DNA from: Bactericera cockerelli
Taxonomy: Eukaryota > Arthropoda > Insecta > Hemiptera > Triozidae
Direction of reading: 5' to 3'
NCBI GenBank assembly: GCA_024516035.1
Contig: CM044955.1
Coordinates: 13,182,079-13,246,078 of the forward strand
Length of the DNA stretch: 64,000 nucleotides
In this document: positions 55,491 through 64,000 of the stretch, piece by piece
Layout: each line of letters starts with the position of its first letter
How positions within the stretch are numbered: position 1 is the first letter of the stretch
Program-made: the position numbers and the translations under genes
Notes under the pieces: generated by a model
Told to the model about the DNA's origin: nothing
Seen by the model: only the letters and a program-made list of their open reading frames with translations
Databases searched by the model: none

Positions 55491-55542
55491 AGTGTCATTT
55501 GAGCCCCTGAGGAAATGTAACTCTATAGCGATGGCGATCAAC

Positions 55543-55668
55543 GTGTTAATCACTTTCGTGATATCACAACTATTCAAACTCGCTTTACTAAATCAACGCT
55601 GAAACCGGGACTTGAACCACCGACCGACCCTAGTCCGTCGCCTTATCGATCAAGCTACTGAGGTCGGC
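55543..55668 (-). mobile_element. tRNA-derived SINE-B
   Basis: The reverse of the standard SINE-B, with head gacctcagtagcttgatcga, a disturbed B-box region and a body ending near tgatatcacgaaagtgatta. Confidence 0.7.
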
Positions 55669-55692
55669 TCCTTTGGGTCAACTATAAATTAT

Positions 55693-55895
55693 ACTCTTTA
55701 GAGTAGGTTAGAGGAAGATAACGACCAGGCGAGGTTCATGCTCAAAACATTTTCTACCACCTAACCCTCAGAGTCTTATTATTATAATTGGTCACAAACT
55801 CAAATTAATGAGGAAAAATAAATGCACTGGGTGGGATTCGAACTAACGGATCCCTACGCTTCCTGGATCACCAGACTACTTGACTACCAGTGCAC
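55693..55895 (-). mobile_element. tRNA-derived SINE-C
   Basis: On the minus strand, gcactggtagtcaagtagtc (short deletion in the A-box arm), the B-box gttcgaatcccaccc and the standard body and end. Confidence 0.7.
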
Positions 55896-55974
55896 AGTAA
55901 TTAGTTCAGTAATGAACTCATATCTGACAAATGATAACTTTTTATAATAATACATCAATAAAATTAATAACATG

Positions 55975-56244
55975 GAAGTTTCAGGATACCTTCTTATATT
56001 CCTAAGATTATTATTCTTTTCTCTTGTTGCCTTCTGTATATTCTTATTTGTCTCTTGGGTCTCTCTTCTAAACCCATATTCTACAAGTATCTAGGATTAT
56101 CAACAAAGATTATCATATTCCTATCTATTAAGTTACCTAGCTGGGTACCCAACTATCACCTATCTAGGACGAACACAAAAGAATCTTATATTGCTGTCTT
56201 TCCTCTACTAAAGTTATCAGGCTAATATGCATTGGTATATTCAA
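55975..56244 (+). repeat. Degenerate copies of the 88-bp tandem unit
   Basis: Diverged repeats with tacctagctgggtacccaac + tatcacctatct and cctctactaaagttatcagg, related to the array at 56600-56820. A SINE-C interrupts the two regions. Confidence 0.45.
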
Positions 56245-56450
56245 GTGGTTACCGCACTACTTTGGGTATCCAGGTACTGTAATGATCCGTTGGTTCGAAT
56301 CTCACCCAATGCATGAATATTTACTCATTTATTTGAGTTTATGACCACATAATAATAATAATACTCTGAGGGTTATGTGGTAGAAAATGCTTTGAGCACT
56401 AACCTCGCCTGGTGGTTACCTTCCACTAAAGAGTGTTTTTATTATGATAT
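56245..56450 (+). mobile_element. tRNA-derived SINE-C
   Basis: Plus orientation: caagtggttaccgcactact, B-box gttggttcgaatctcaccc, then atttgagtttatgaccacat and a body to taccttccactaaagagtgt. It appears inserted into the tandem-repeat region. Confidence 0.7.
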
Positions 56451-56564
56451 CCTACCTATATTTTCTAGTTTATCAGGCACTTTGAAATTTTGTGCCTGTT
56501 ACCTATTTACTTACTAAACTTATTTAATTTTCACTAAAGAGTATTATTACTATTATTATATAAT

Positions 56565-56822
56565 TACTGACACATATCTAGGTTATCTATCTGGGTCAAC
56601 TATCATATATCAGAAAAGGATCTTAATATATTCGTGCCTATCCTCTACTAAAGTTAGCTGGGTACCCAACTATCATCTATGTGTGTATGTATCAGAAAAA
56701 GATCTTATATTCCTGCCTATCCTCTACTAAAGTTAGCTGGGTACCCAACTATGGTCTATGTATGTATCAGAAAAGGATCTTATATTCCTGCCTATCCTGT
56801 ACTAAAGTTAGCTGGGTGCACT
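56565..56822 (+). repeat. About 88-bp tandem array, 3 units
   Basis: The unit includes cctgcctatcctctactaaa + gttagctgggtacccaacta, then tctatgtatgtatcagaaaa and ggatcttatattcc. A 126-codon frame starting at 56679 reads through the array and is probably spurious. Confidence 0.7.
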
Positions 56823-57544
56823 GACGTTTATGTCTCCTCATGTCTATGTATTCCCGTTTATGTTTATGTACATGTTTCTGTTCCCTTTATTGTTTGCCAT
56901 TGTTTTTCCAGTAAATATATTTTTGTTTTGTTTTACTTTGCGTATTTCTGCCAACTTTATTGTTTGCGTTGGCTGTCACTCATTATTGTTTGTTTTTGTT
57001 ATTTATTTGTAACTTCTGTTATGAAAATTACTGCCGATATGCTGAAATGTGTTACGTAAGGTATACTCACACAATATGTAGGTACTTAATATAATAACAA
57101 ATGATTCTTTGTGTTATATCTCGTATTGTATAACAACCTTCTTGAGTATTATCACAGAATGGTGTTTTTCATTTCTCTACAAAGTTATCATATTATTTGT
57201 TTTATTTGTGATATCACACTTATTTTGAGTAGTTCTAATATCAATTATCTCCTCATTCTCATCAAGTCATTCTCCTCTTTTATATTACTGTAAGTTTTTC
57301 ATGTAAAGTTACTTTTATATTATGTACATGTTTGTTTGTTTTATATTATGTGTAAATATACTGCGACTTTTGGTTGCGAAAGTTATTCAAAAAAAAAAAA
57401 AATATATCAATTATCTCAATAACTCTAGACTAGTAGACTCGCATGGCTGAAATTTTTTCTCAACTTAGGACTTGAACCAGCGAAATATAGATTACTAATA
57501 CATATATCGCCATTTCTATCAATCTACTGAGGTCGTTCACAATT
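56823..57544. other. Intergenic with SINE-B fragment
   Basis: T-rich hydrophobic ORFs of about 60 codons at 56830 and 57111 are compositional. A degraded SINE-B head lies at 57443-57535 on the minus strand. Confidence 0.35.
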
Positions 57545-57755
57545 ATATGGCATTTCTATTAGGTAGCACAGAATATTTTTATATTTTTTTACACATCTCT
57601 ATAGTATAGTAAATATCTTACATTGTCTATAATTCCGCCACTAGTCGGAGTAATATCCAAAGAGGTACGAAAAATCTGAATCGTCCAAGATTTGAACCTG
57701 GGTCACCACCTTATAAAGCGAGTACGGTACCCACTCAGCCACGGTAGCTAAGTGT
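57545..57755 (-). mobile_element. tRNA-derived SINE-D, internally shortened
   Basis: On the minus strand, agctaccgtggctgagtggg is the A-box and gacccaggttcaaatctt the B-box. A 3' part with ccgactagtggcggaatta and a (ta)-rich segment follows. The head differs from 10920, so it may be a sister subfamily. Confidence 0.55.
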
Positions 57756-57949
57756 AAAGACGGCAACATAAAACAGCTGAACCTGAGACCAAATAGATTT
57801 ATAATAGAGCATATAATTAAGTACAAGTAGTATAAACAGTAAATTTGATGTTGGTATTAATGAAGCATTGTCTACAAAAAAAGTTTTGTAATCTTTGTAC
57901 TTGTAACTAAAAAGGAGTCAAATTTTGCAACAATTGCAAGAAAGAAGTA

Positions 57950-59235
57950 CCGTAAAGTGGGGTGAATAGGGTCAATTTTCGACTTTGCTGGTCTGTATCT
58001 CTGTGTCTGTTTGTTCTAGGTAGGATATTTTTATACCAAAATTTGAGTCTCGATTAGCTCTTTCCAACGAACCTAAGCTAAAGGTTAATTGACCTTTAGT
58101 TTGGGCACAATTTAAAAAAAAGGGCCCTGACCCTATTCACCTGCGTTGCAGGACAATAGGGTCACCTACCATTTTTTAGTCATTAATCCTTTTCTATCGG
58201 GTTACAGGTTAATAGGGTCAATCTAAATTTTTTTAAAAAAAGCTGCGAAAAAAATTCCAAAGAAAATGATACCAAACTCAACATATTTTGATCAAAAGGA
58301 GCTTCTCATATTTAACAAATTGTAAAAAAATAAAATAATAAAATGCTTAAACCTATGAAAGTCTTACATTCAGTCTTTGTAATTAAATAAGGAACAATGT
58401 TTTCTTTACTAAACAAAATGATAGGTACCTAACTTAGGTAAGTAACTAAATAAACAAAATTTGTACTCTTTAAAAAATTAGGTGAATTAAACATCCTATC
58501 TCTACTGAATCTGACTCTTGTGAATCTCAAACTTATAGAGACCGCGACCAAACTTTTCAGGCCGAATCAATTTCCCAATGATTGCTTCCATACTGACCCA
58601 AGACTCATCCACAACTTCGGGCTGGCCGAATATATGTCCACTATGCAACTTTGTGGATTTAGGTCTCAAGAAGTTAACTTTGTAAAGACCTTTATCAAAT
58701 TCTACAACCTCTCCAATGTAATTTAACGTCAATAATCATGAAGTTAAAATAATAGGAAGGTAAAGTAGGTACTGATCCTATTCACCCCGACTATTTTTTT
58801 TACTGATTTTGCTGACCCTATTCACCCCAAAATTTTAAAAAAAACTGACGAATTGTTAAAAAAGGCCCTTTTGAGACCCGAAAGTATCACAAAATTTAAT
58901 TTGAACAAATTTACCGTGTTCTACACAAAATTTTGGTCTAGAAAAAATCATATTTCAAAAATACAAAAAAAAATTATCATCTTCATACAGAGAACTTTTT
59001 CCTGGGTACATTTTTGGTGGTTTTTATAGAGTGATACAAATGTAGCCCTAGAGAGCTAATGGTATATTCTAAAAAAATTGAAAAATAATCAGAATGAAGT
59101 TTATAGAGTTGTAAACAATACTCAATTTAAAAAAAATAATTATCTTTAATAAAAATGTCATTTTTGTGTAAAAAATGCTTTCTTTTCAAAAGTGACCCTA
59201 TTCACCCTACTGACCCTATTCACCCCACTTTACGG
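57950..59235 (-). mobile_element. pogo/Tigger-like DNA transposon remnant
   Basis: 25-bp exact TIRs (starting CCGTAAAGTGGGGTGAATAG) are bounded by TA on both sides (57948-57949, 59236-59237). Length 1286 bp. Only the C-terminal end of a transposase-like gene remains (58502-58732). The motif gaccctattcacc recurs in both orientations near both ends and inside (about 58130, 58150, 58210, 58776, 58813, 59202). Confidence 0.75.
58502..58732 (-). pseudogene. Transposase C-terminal fragment
   Basis: 76 residues: an N-terminal YIGEVVEFDKGLYKVNFLRP strand-rich motif, then HSGHIFGQPEVVDESWVSME and a LIRPEKFGRGLYKFEI end. This layout (YIGxVVxx...VxFLR...F.xPxxxDxxxV) is, from memory, the tail found on many insect pogo/DDE-type transposase-like proteins. 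The catalytic domain is absent. It sits centrally in the TIR element, consistent with an internal deletion. Confidence 0.5.
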
Positions 59236-59237
59236 TA

Positions 59238-60387
59238 TGCAATATTGTTTCAAAAGAGAATGCTTTGATTAAAATTTGTATCAATTATAAAATTTTGGCA
59301 ACTGTTTGAAACTTTGTAACAACGGGAGAACCTTTTATTCTTTCTTCCTTTTGGAAAAAGAAAAACGTCTCTTACAGATTTCTCATTTCAACATGAAATC
59401 TTTATTTTATCAAGAAAAATGTTTCATTTTGTAAAGTTTTCAAATCTTTTGTTTCCATTTCTCTGAAACCAATGGATGGTTTTTCATTTTCAAAAGTGGA
59501 ACACTCAAAATTATTCAAATTTATGTTTCACTCGGCACTCAGAATGGGCTGTGCTCACATTTCAGCCAAATTTTACTTCAAATTCTTGTTGTTCATTCCT
59601 TTCTTTTACAAACCTTTGAAAAAAGTGACAGGCGCTCAGAAAACAATTTTTATTTCTGTGGCTTCTCTTGTTTCCATTTACACCTACACAAAACAATGTC
59701 TAAGGTACCTCTACACGTTTTACAATTTATTGAATAATTTTATTAATGTTAATTTAATTTCAAACATTTATTTTGGTGACTCAAGGTCATTTATATTTGT
59801 TTTCTACAAGAGACAATCTGAATGGAACCCCTATGCGTCGCCTGTGGACTAAATTGCTACCCTCACGTTGCATGTCACCCGAAACAATCCAACTCATCTT
59901 GGAACAATGGAAACTATTTGTGCTAATTAAAATGTATGATAATGCCACGAGCTTGTATGTGGCAGTCGGTATGTGGCGTATGTTTGCCTCGCGCGGTGGG
60001 GTGTAGAATTATTAAACGGAGGCATTTTTAACATGTCAAACAATTTCATTACAAGTTTAGGAACGCGTAGGGAAACGAGAAGGGGAATAATACTAACGAG
60101 CTTCTGTTTAAACAAAACATTAATCAAATAAATTCTAGGAATGAGAGAGCGAATGTTCTATTCATGAAATTCGAGCAAACAAGTGTATAAAATTATATTG
60201 TTCTTTCTTCATGAAAACTGAAACGAGATGTAGAATCAGCAGAAGGTAGTAATTAAACCAGGTACAAGCGAGCGGCATGTACAGACAAGCAAATAATATG
60301 AATATGTCATAATAATGCGATAGAAGTCCTACCAACTTTTTTGGTCTCACCTGCTCAGCTGTCATTTATCAACTTTCAACCAAACTG
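59238..60387. other. Intergenic, no supported gene
   Basis: A 126-codon frame at 59472-59852 (+) is Phe/Tyr/Asn-rich, as expected from AT-rich DNA, with no signal, domain or exon support. No repeats were recognised. Confidence 0.35.
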
Positions 60388-60830
60388 AAACCCAGGCTGG
60401 GTGAGGTTAATGAGGATATCTGGTACGATTCCCAGCCAATGGAGGTTAACACCCCCGTCCTGATTAGGACGTTAAAACCAAAAAGAATCGTTGGCGATAG
60501 GAAGGGCATCCAGCCATAAAACTCGTGCTTCAACCTACCAACCTCAACCAGGAAATTGAACAATGCCGAGCACCATAGCAACATAAGCTAATATTGGATA
60601 AAGGCAAAGGACTCAAGGGAGATATAACCAACTGTCCAACCTCAGTAGCTTGATTGATAAGGCGGTGGACTTGTAACCTGGAGGTCGGTGGTTCAAGTCC
60701 CGGTTTCAGCGTAGATTTAGTAAAGCGAGTTTGAGTAGTTGTGATATCGCGAAAGTGATTAACACAAATATGAGAACTTTTTACTTAAACTTAACTATAA
60801 CCAACTGAAACCCGTGCATTTGATTCTCTT
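60388..60830 (+). mobile_element. tRNA-derived SINE-F 3' part, interrupted by SINE-B
   Basis: cccaggctgggtgaggttaa, ccccgtcctgattaggacgt, gaagggcatccagccataaa and ggactcaagggagatataac match 39798-40162. The 12-bp stretch tataaccaactg at its end is duplicated around the SINE-B at 60635-60795. Confidence 0.7.
60635..60795 (+). mobile_element. tRNA-derived SINE-B with exact TSD
   Basis: Standard head (aacctcagtagcttgattga), B-box and body. The TSD is tataaccaactg (60623-60634 and 60796-60807). It is the clearest case for the boundaries of this family, which would then be about 161 bp including an A/T-rich tail. Confidence 0.8.
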
Positions 60831-61557
60831 AAAAACTACTTCTGAGGTTAGACACACAAATTTGATCCATCCTGTGCTTCCAGGGATAAAAATGTAAGAA
60901 GTTGACTGTGTTGAAAGTTTCGCTTGCCCCAGGAAGCGTACACATAAACACACAACATCAGGACACCAAGGACGAATAAATATAAATTATGGCATGTAAG
61001 TTTGAAATAATAATAGAATAAAAATATTTTCAAACAAGATTTATAAATCTCCGAACGGGCATTAAGGCAGGAGGGATTATAAATCAGAAAATGTGTAAGA
61101 TCTTTATCATAAATAAATTGTAATATAATATCATATTTTTTCAACACCCGTCTACCGTTGTTCGCATTGGTTCAGTTTTTCTATTCTCATATTCTCGATA
61201 TACATTTAATCTTTATTATACCACCAAGTTTTTTCTGGCGTTTTTTCCACACTTGAAATTTCGATTGAACCTCAAAATAAAATTTACGATCAAAATAGAA
61301 TTTAAAATAAATTTATATTCCTTTCATAAGAATATTTGCTTTCTTTCCATTTCGACCTTTTCTATGTTTTCTTTCAATATATTTTCAATAATATGGTCAG
61401 AAAAGTTCTGTATAAAGTTATAGGTAGTCGTACATAAAGAATTTTGTCCTGTTCAGTCTTCTTTCTGTATTTTTGAACCAAATTTGGTTTTCCTTATACT
61501 CATTCATTCTTGAACCGTGGAAACATACTATATAAATGTATTAAGCATATAAAAGAA
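60831..61557. other. Intergenic, no supported gene
   Basis: A 99-codon minus-strand frame (60848-61147) has no recognisable domain. AT-rich otherwise. Confidence 0.35.
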
Positions 61558-61671
61558 AGTTATCATATTTGAGTTAATCACTTTTGTGATATCACAACTA
61601 CTCAAACGCGCTTTACTAAATCCACACTGAAACCGGCACTTGGAACACCGACCTTCAGGTTACTAGTCCGG
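61558..61671 (-). mobile_element. SINE-B, head truncated
   Basis: The reverse of the SINE-B body and B-box (ctgaaaccggcacttggaac) through ccttcaggttactagtccgg. The remaining head is missing. A Helitron begins 7 bases further on. Confidence 0.65.
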
Positions 61672-61677
61672 TTATTA

Positions 61678-61899
61678 TCTTAATATATAAATGTCAAAGT
61701 CACTGACTGATCATCGCTCTACAGCCCAAACCGTAATACCTAGCGAGCTGAAATTTGGTAGGTAGCTTTGTCTTATAGTCTAGATGTGCAATAAGACGGG
61801 ATTTTTCGAAATTCCGACTAACCTGCCATTGGCGAAAAAGGATTTTTTGCTTTCACGGCCATGCCTCGGCCCGCAAAGCGGGCCGAGGCATGGCGCTAG
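61678..61899 (+). mobile_element. Non-autonomous Helitron, complete (222 bp)
   Basis: Starts TCTTAATATATAAATGTC directly after A (61677) and ends GGCGCTAG directly before T (61900): the 5'-TC, CTRR-3' and A/T insertion rules are all met. A 16-bp perfect stem (ccatgcctcggcccgc, loop aaa, 61859-61893) lies 2 bases before the final CTAG. There is no Rep/helicase, so it depends on an autonomous partner. Confidence 0.8.
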
Positions 61900-63700
61900 T
61901 TGGGTATATGTATAATTGGTGGTGATCTGTGGAATATTTTGCTACTGAGGGTATTGGAATTTGCAATGGGGATTGCAAAGTTCATTACTCTCTGGTACTC
62001 TTGAAATTATTTTGAAAGCTCATTAACCTGCACTATTCATCCCCAATACTCAGAATTAAAATAACATAACCTCAATATTATAGAAATGACATTAGACCAC
62101 GGAAATTCATGGAATGTGAAATTTCGCTCTCCTCGTGTCTTGTGTGCACTTTTCTCTTGCAAGGTCTGCGTAATTTAATTTAAAAGAAAGAAAACGTTCA
62201 ATTTATTTTCCTACTTACTTGAAACAATAAAAATAAACAAATAAAACGAAAATAAACATTTTCTGCATGTTCGAAAAAACGATAAAAGTTTCCGGGGCTC
62301 TGCGTTAATGTTCATTCAAGAATTTCATACGAAAAAAACAGACGATGCTATTTAAATACGTTTGAAATAAATTAAGTAAGTTTAAAATAAGATAAATAAA
62401 AAAATGCAGTGCCCAACTTCACCAAAGAATGCTTCATAGGACGCAAAAATGAGAACTAGGGTTAATTAATACCTATCTATTTACAATAAAGAATTATATT
62501 CTTTGATTTTCTGGTATCAGAATGAGGTATTAATTACGCGTACTAAGATTAAGCAAGGTTAATTGGGTAGTTTTAGTATTAAAATAATAAAATTTAACAT
62601 GTATATTCTCAGAAGTCTATTAATTAATATATTACTTTAAGATAACCAGAAATAAAAGGTGTAACAAAGCACTGCCATGCGTACTTTATGTACCTAAGAA
62701 CGTGTGGTACAAAAAAGGTGAATGTTGTAAAATATTTATACTTATTTGCTTCTGAGAAAGAACTGGTTAACTTTTACCTATTCGCCGTCGCGTCGGTTTA
62801 AAATGATGCTTTTAAGATTTTCAATATTTGTAACATTTTTTTAACTGATAGCAGTCGTTCATTGAAGATAAAAAAGAACATTTTTTCACTTATTTGAATA
62901 ATAAAGTTTTTCCGTCTTATAGAGATCTCCTAGCTAGAGAATGAAAACGTTTCTTTAAACTTTAGGCTAAACAATTAAAACAGTGAATAGGCAATGAAAA
63001 CATAAACTGTCCACCATTTCTGTATCTCTCGGTAACTCGGGAACCTTTAGTTCTAATAATTAGATCCTACAGAACGCACCTGCTGCTATGTTCATGCTGA
63101 GAACTAGCTAGCACTTATGTGGAAAGTCTGATATTAACAGAACATGTTAGGTTTCTACACCTTCAGCTAATAATATCGCTACTGGGAAGGTGGTGAGCCG
63201 TGTAGCCAAAACGAATATTCTGAGAGCAAAATATTCATGATAAAAAAGGGTAGTTCAAGAAAAATCATCAATTGAAGGCCAAAAAAATGCAATTTTCCTG
63301 GTAAATTGAGTTCAGAGCCATTCGAATTTCTCGATTGGCTCTTAAATAACTTTTTCCGTTAGATATAAATAGAATTTATTTTTTCGTGTCTTAAAAAATG
63401 TACCTAAATTAATTTGGCAGTAACATAATATTGAAAATGATTAAAATGGGTCTTTTCAATCATTTAGTCAGGAAAAAGTATTAATTTTTTTTGTTGGAAC
63501 TAACTAAGAATAAGAATAATTTCAACTATTGGTTCAAGTTAACCATAAAAAGTTCTACTTAAGGAATTTTCAAATAACTTGAGAAAGTCAATTTATAAAA
63601 GTAATGAATAGTGCAAGTTCTACTGAAAATTTGCCAGGTATTTGGCGCTTAAGTCAATTCACCTTTCCAGTAGCGATATGAAGTGTTTAATTTTAGTATT
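61900..63700. other. Intergenic, no supported gene
   Basis: AT-rich with no ORF above 60 codons and no member of the repeat families defined elsewhere. Confidence 0.4.
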
Positions 63701-63749
63701 TCCAAGATAAAGCCATGTCTACATATAAATAATTATTTAATTATATACC

Positions 63750-63830
63750 TGCCTACATCAAACACCTCGGCCGAGGTGTGAAGAACGCCAATACAAAGAA
63801 AGAGACAGTTACATAGTATTACCTAACATG
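63750..63830 (-). repeat. Helitron-like 3' end with 18-bp palindrome, copy 3
   Basis: On the minus strand it shares cagtctctttctttgta-type sequence with 15400-15440 (written here as its inverse). Then comes ggcgttcttcACACCTCGGC with the palindrome at 63762-63779, then tttgatGTAGG, where the terminal C of CTAG is G. Confidence 0.5.
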
Positions 63831-64000
63831 TAAAACATAGAGTCCAAGCTATGTATATTTTTACTCCCTCACTTATTCACTAATAAAAATATGGATGTAG
63901 CCTAAAAATTGACTAACCAGGAAAATTTCATTACAAATTTTTCTCACTGATTTTTTTTCTCCAATGAGACACTTTAACCAATTATTATACGGTCATTAGA
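63831..64000. other. Window end, nothing recognised
   Basis: AT-rich sequence with no ORF or repeat. Confidence 0.3.

Noticed and set aside
59472..59852. 126-codon ORF
   Set aside because: Phe/Tyr/Asn-rich as expected from AT-rich DNA; no motif or splice signal that distinguishes it from chance.

Overview
This window looks like an AT-rich, repeat-dominated stretch of an insect nuclear genome. The evidence is spliced genes with GT-AG introns, AATAAA signals, many tRNA-derived SINEs, and non-autonomous DNA transposons with target-site duplications (TSDs). The repeat style resembles hemipteran (planthopper-like) genomes, but no sequence in the window fixes the species. There is no sign of bacterial gene organisation. 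Open frames outside the genes and transposons are mostly chance ORFs.

The host genes lie at 14.7-27.8 kb. They form a small cluster of divergent genes for secreted, predicted-helical proteins with exactly four mature cysteines spaced C-x(33-35)-C-x7-C-x(34 or 37)-C. One gene runs leftward (leader exon 19223-19279, mature exon 14745-15134). One runs rightward (leader exon 24049-24102, mature exon 24908-25492). Two more mature exons of the same family follow at 26746-27108 and 27311-27691. Neither has a recognisable leader exon of its own, and both have phase-0 acceptors. They are therefore either alternative terminal exons of the 24049 leader or genes whose leader I failed to see. In all four units the intron falls at the predicted signal-peptidase site.

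The intron of the leftward gene holds a complete, very young LTR element (15744-18521). Its 138-bp LTRs are identical and flanked by a 5-bp TSD. It encodes Gag and a protease-integrase polyprotein, but reverse transcriptase and RNase H are missing although the frame stays open.

The rest is layered mobile DNA. There are at least five tRNA-derived SINE families (labelled A-F here; the labels are mine) and two further retroposon families (G, H). A distinctive retroposon (V) carries a 38-bp VNTR, and all five copies have TSDs of 8-17 bp. I also see 5'-truncated LINE 3' ends, a complete 222-bp Helitron, and three Helitron-like 3' hairpins. DNA elements include hAT-like (3.6 and 21.1-22.8 kb), PIF/Harbinger-like (14.3 kb), piggyBac-like (48.5 kb), pogo-like (57.9-59.2 kb), long-TIR foldback (29.2-30.9 kb) and an element with a 59-codon ORF (4.2-5.7 kb). 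Satellite-like arrays lie at 2.2, 21.1, 33.5-34.6, 55.3 and 56.6 kb. A near-perfect 56-bp-arm hairpin lies at 37.7 kb. All names and boundaries come from reading alone; no alignment or database search was run.
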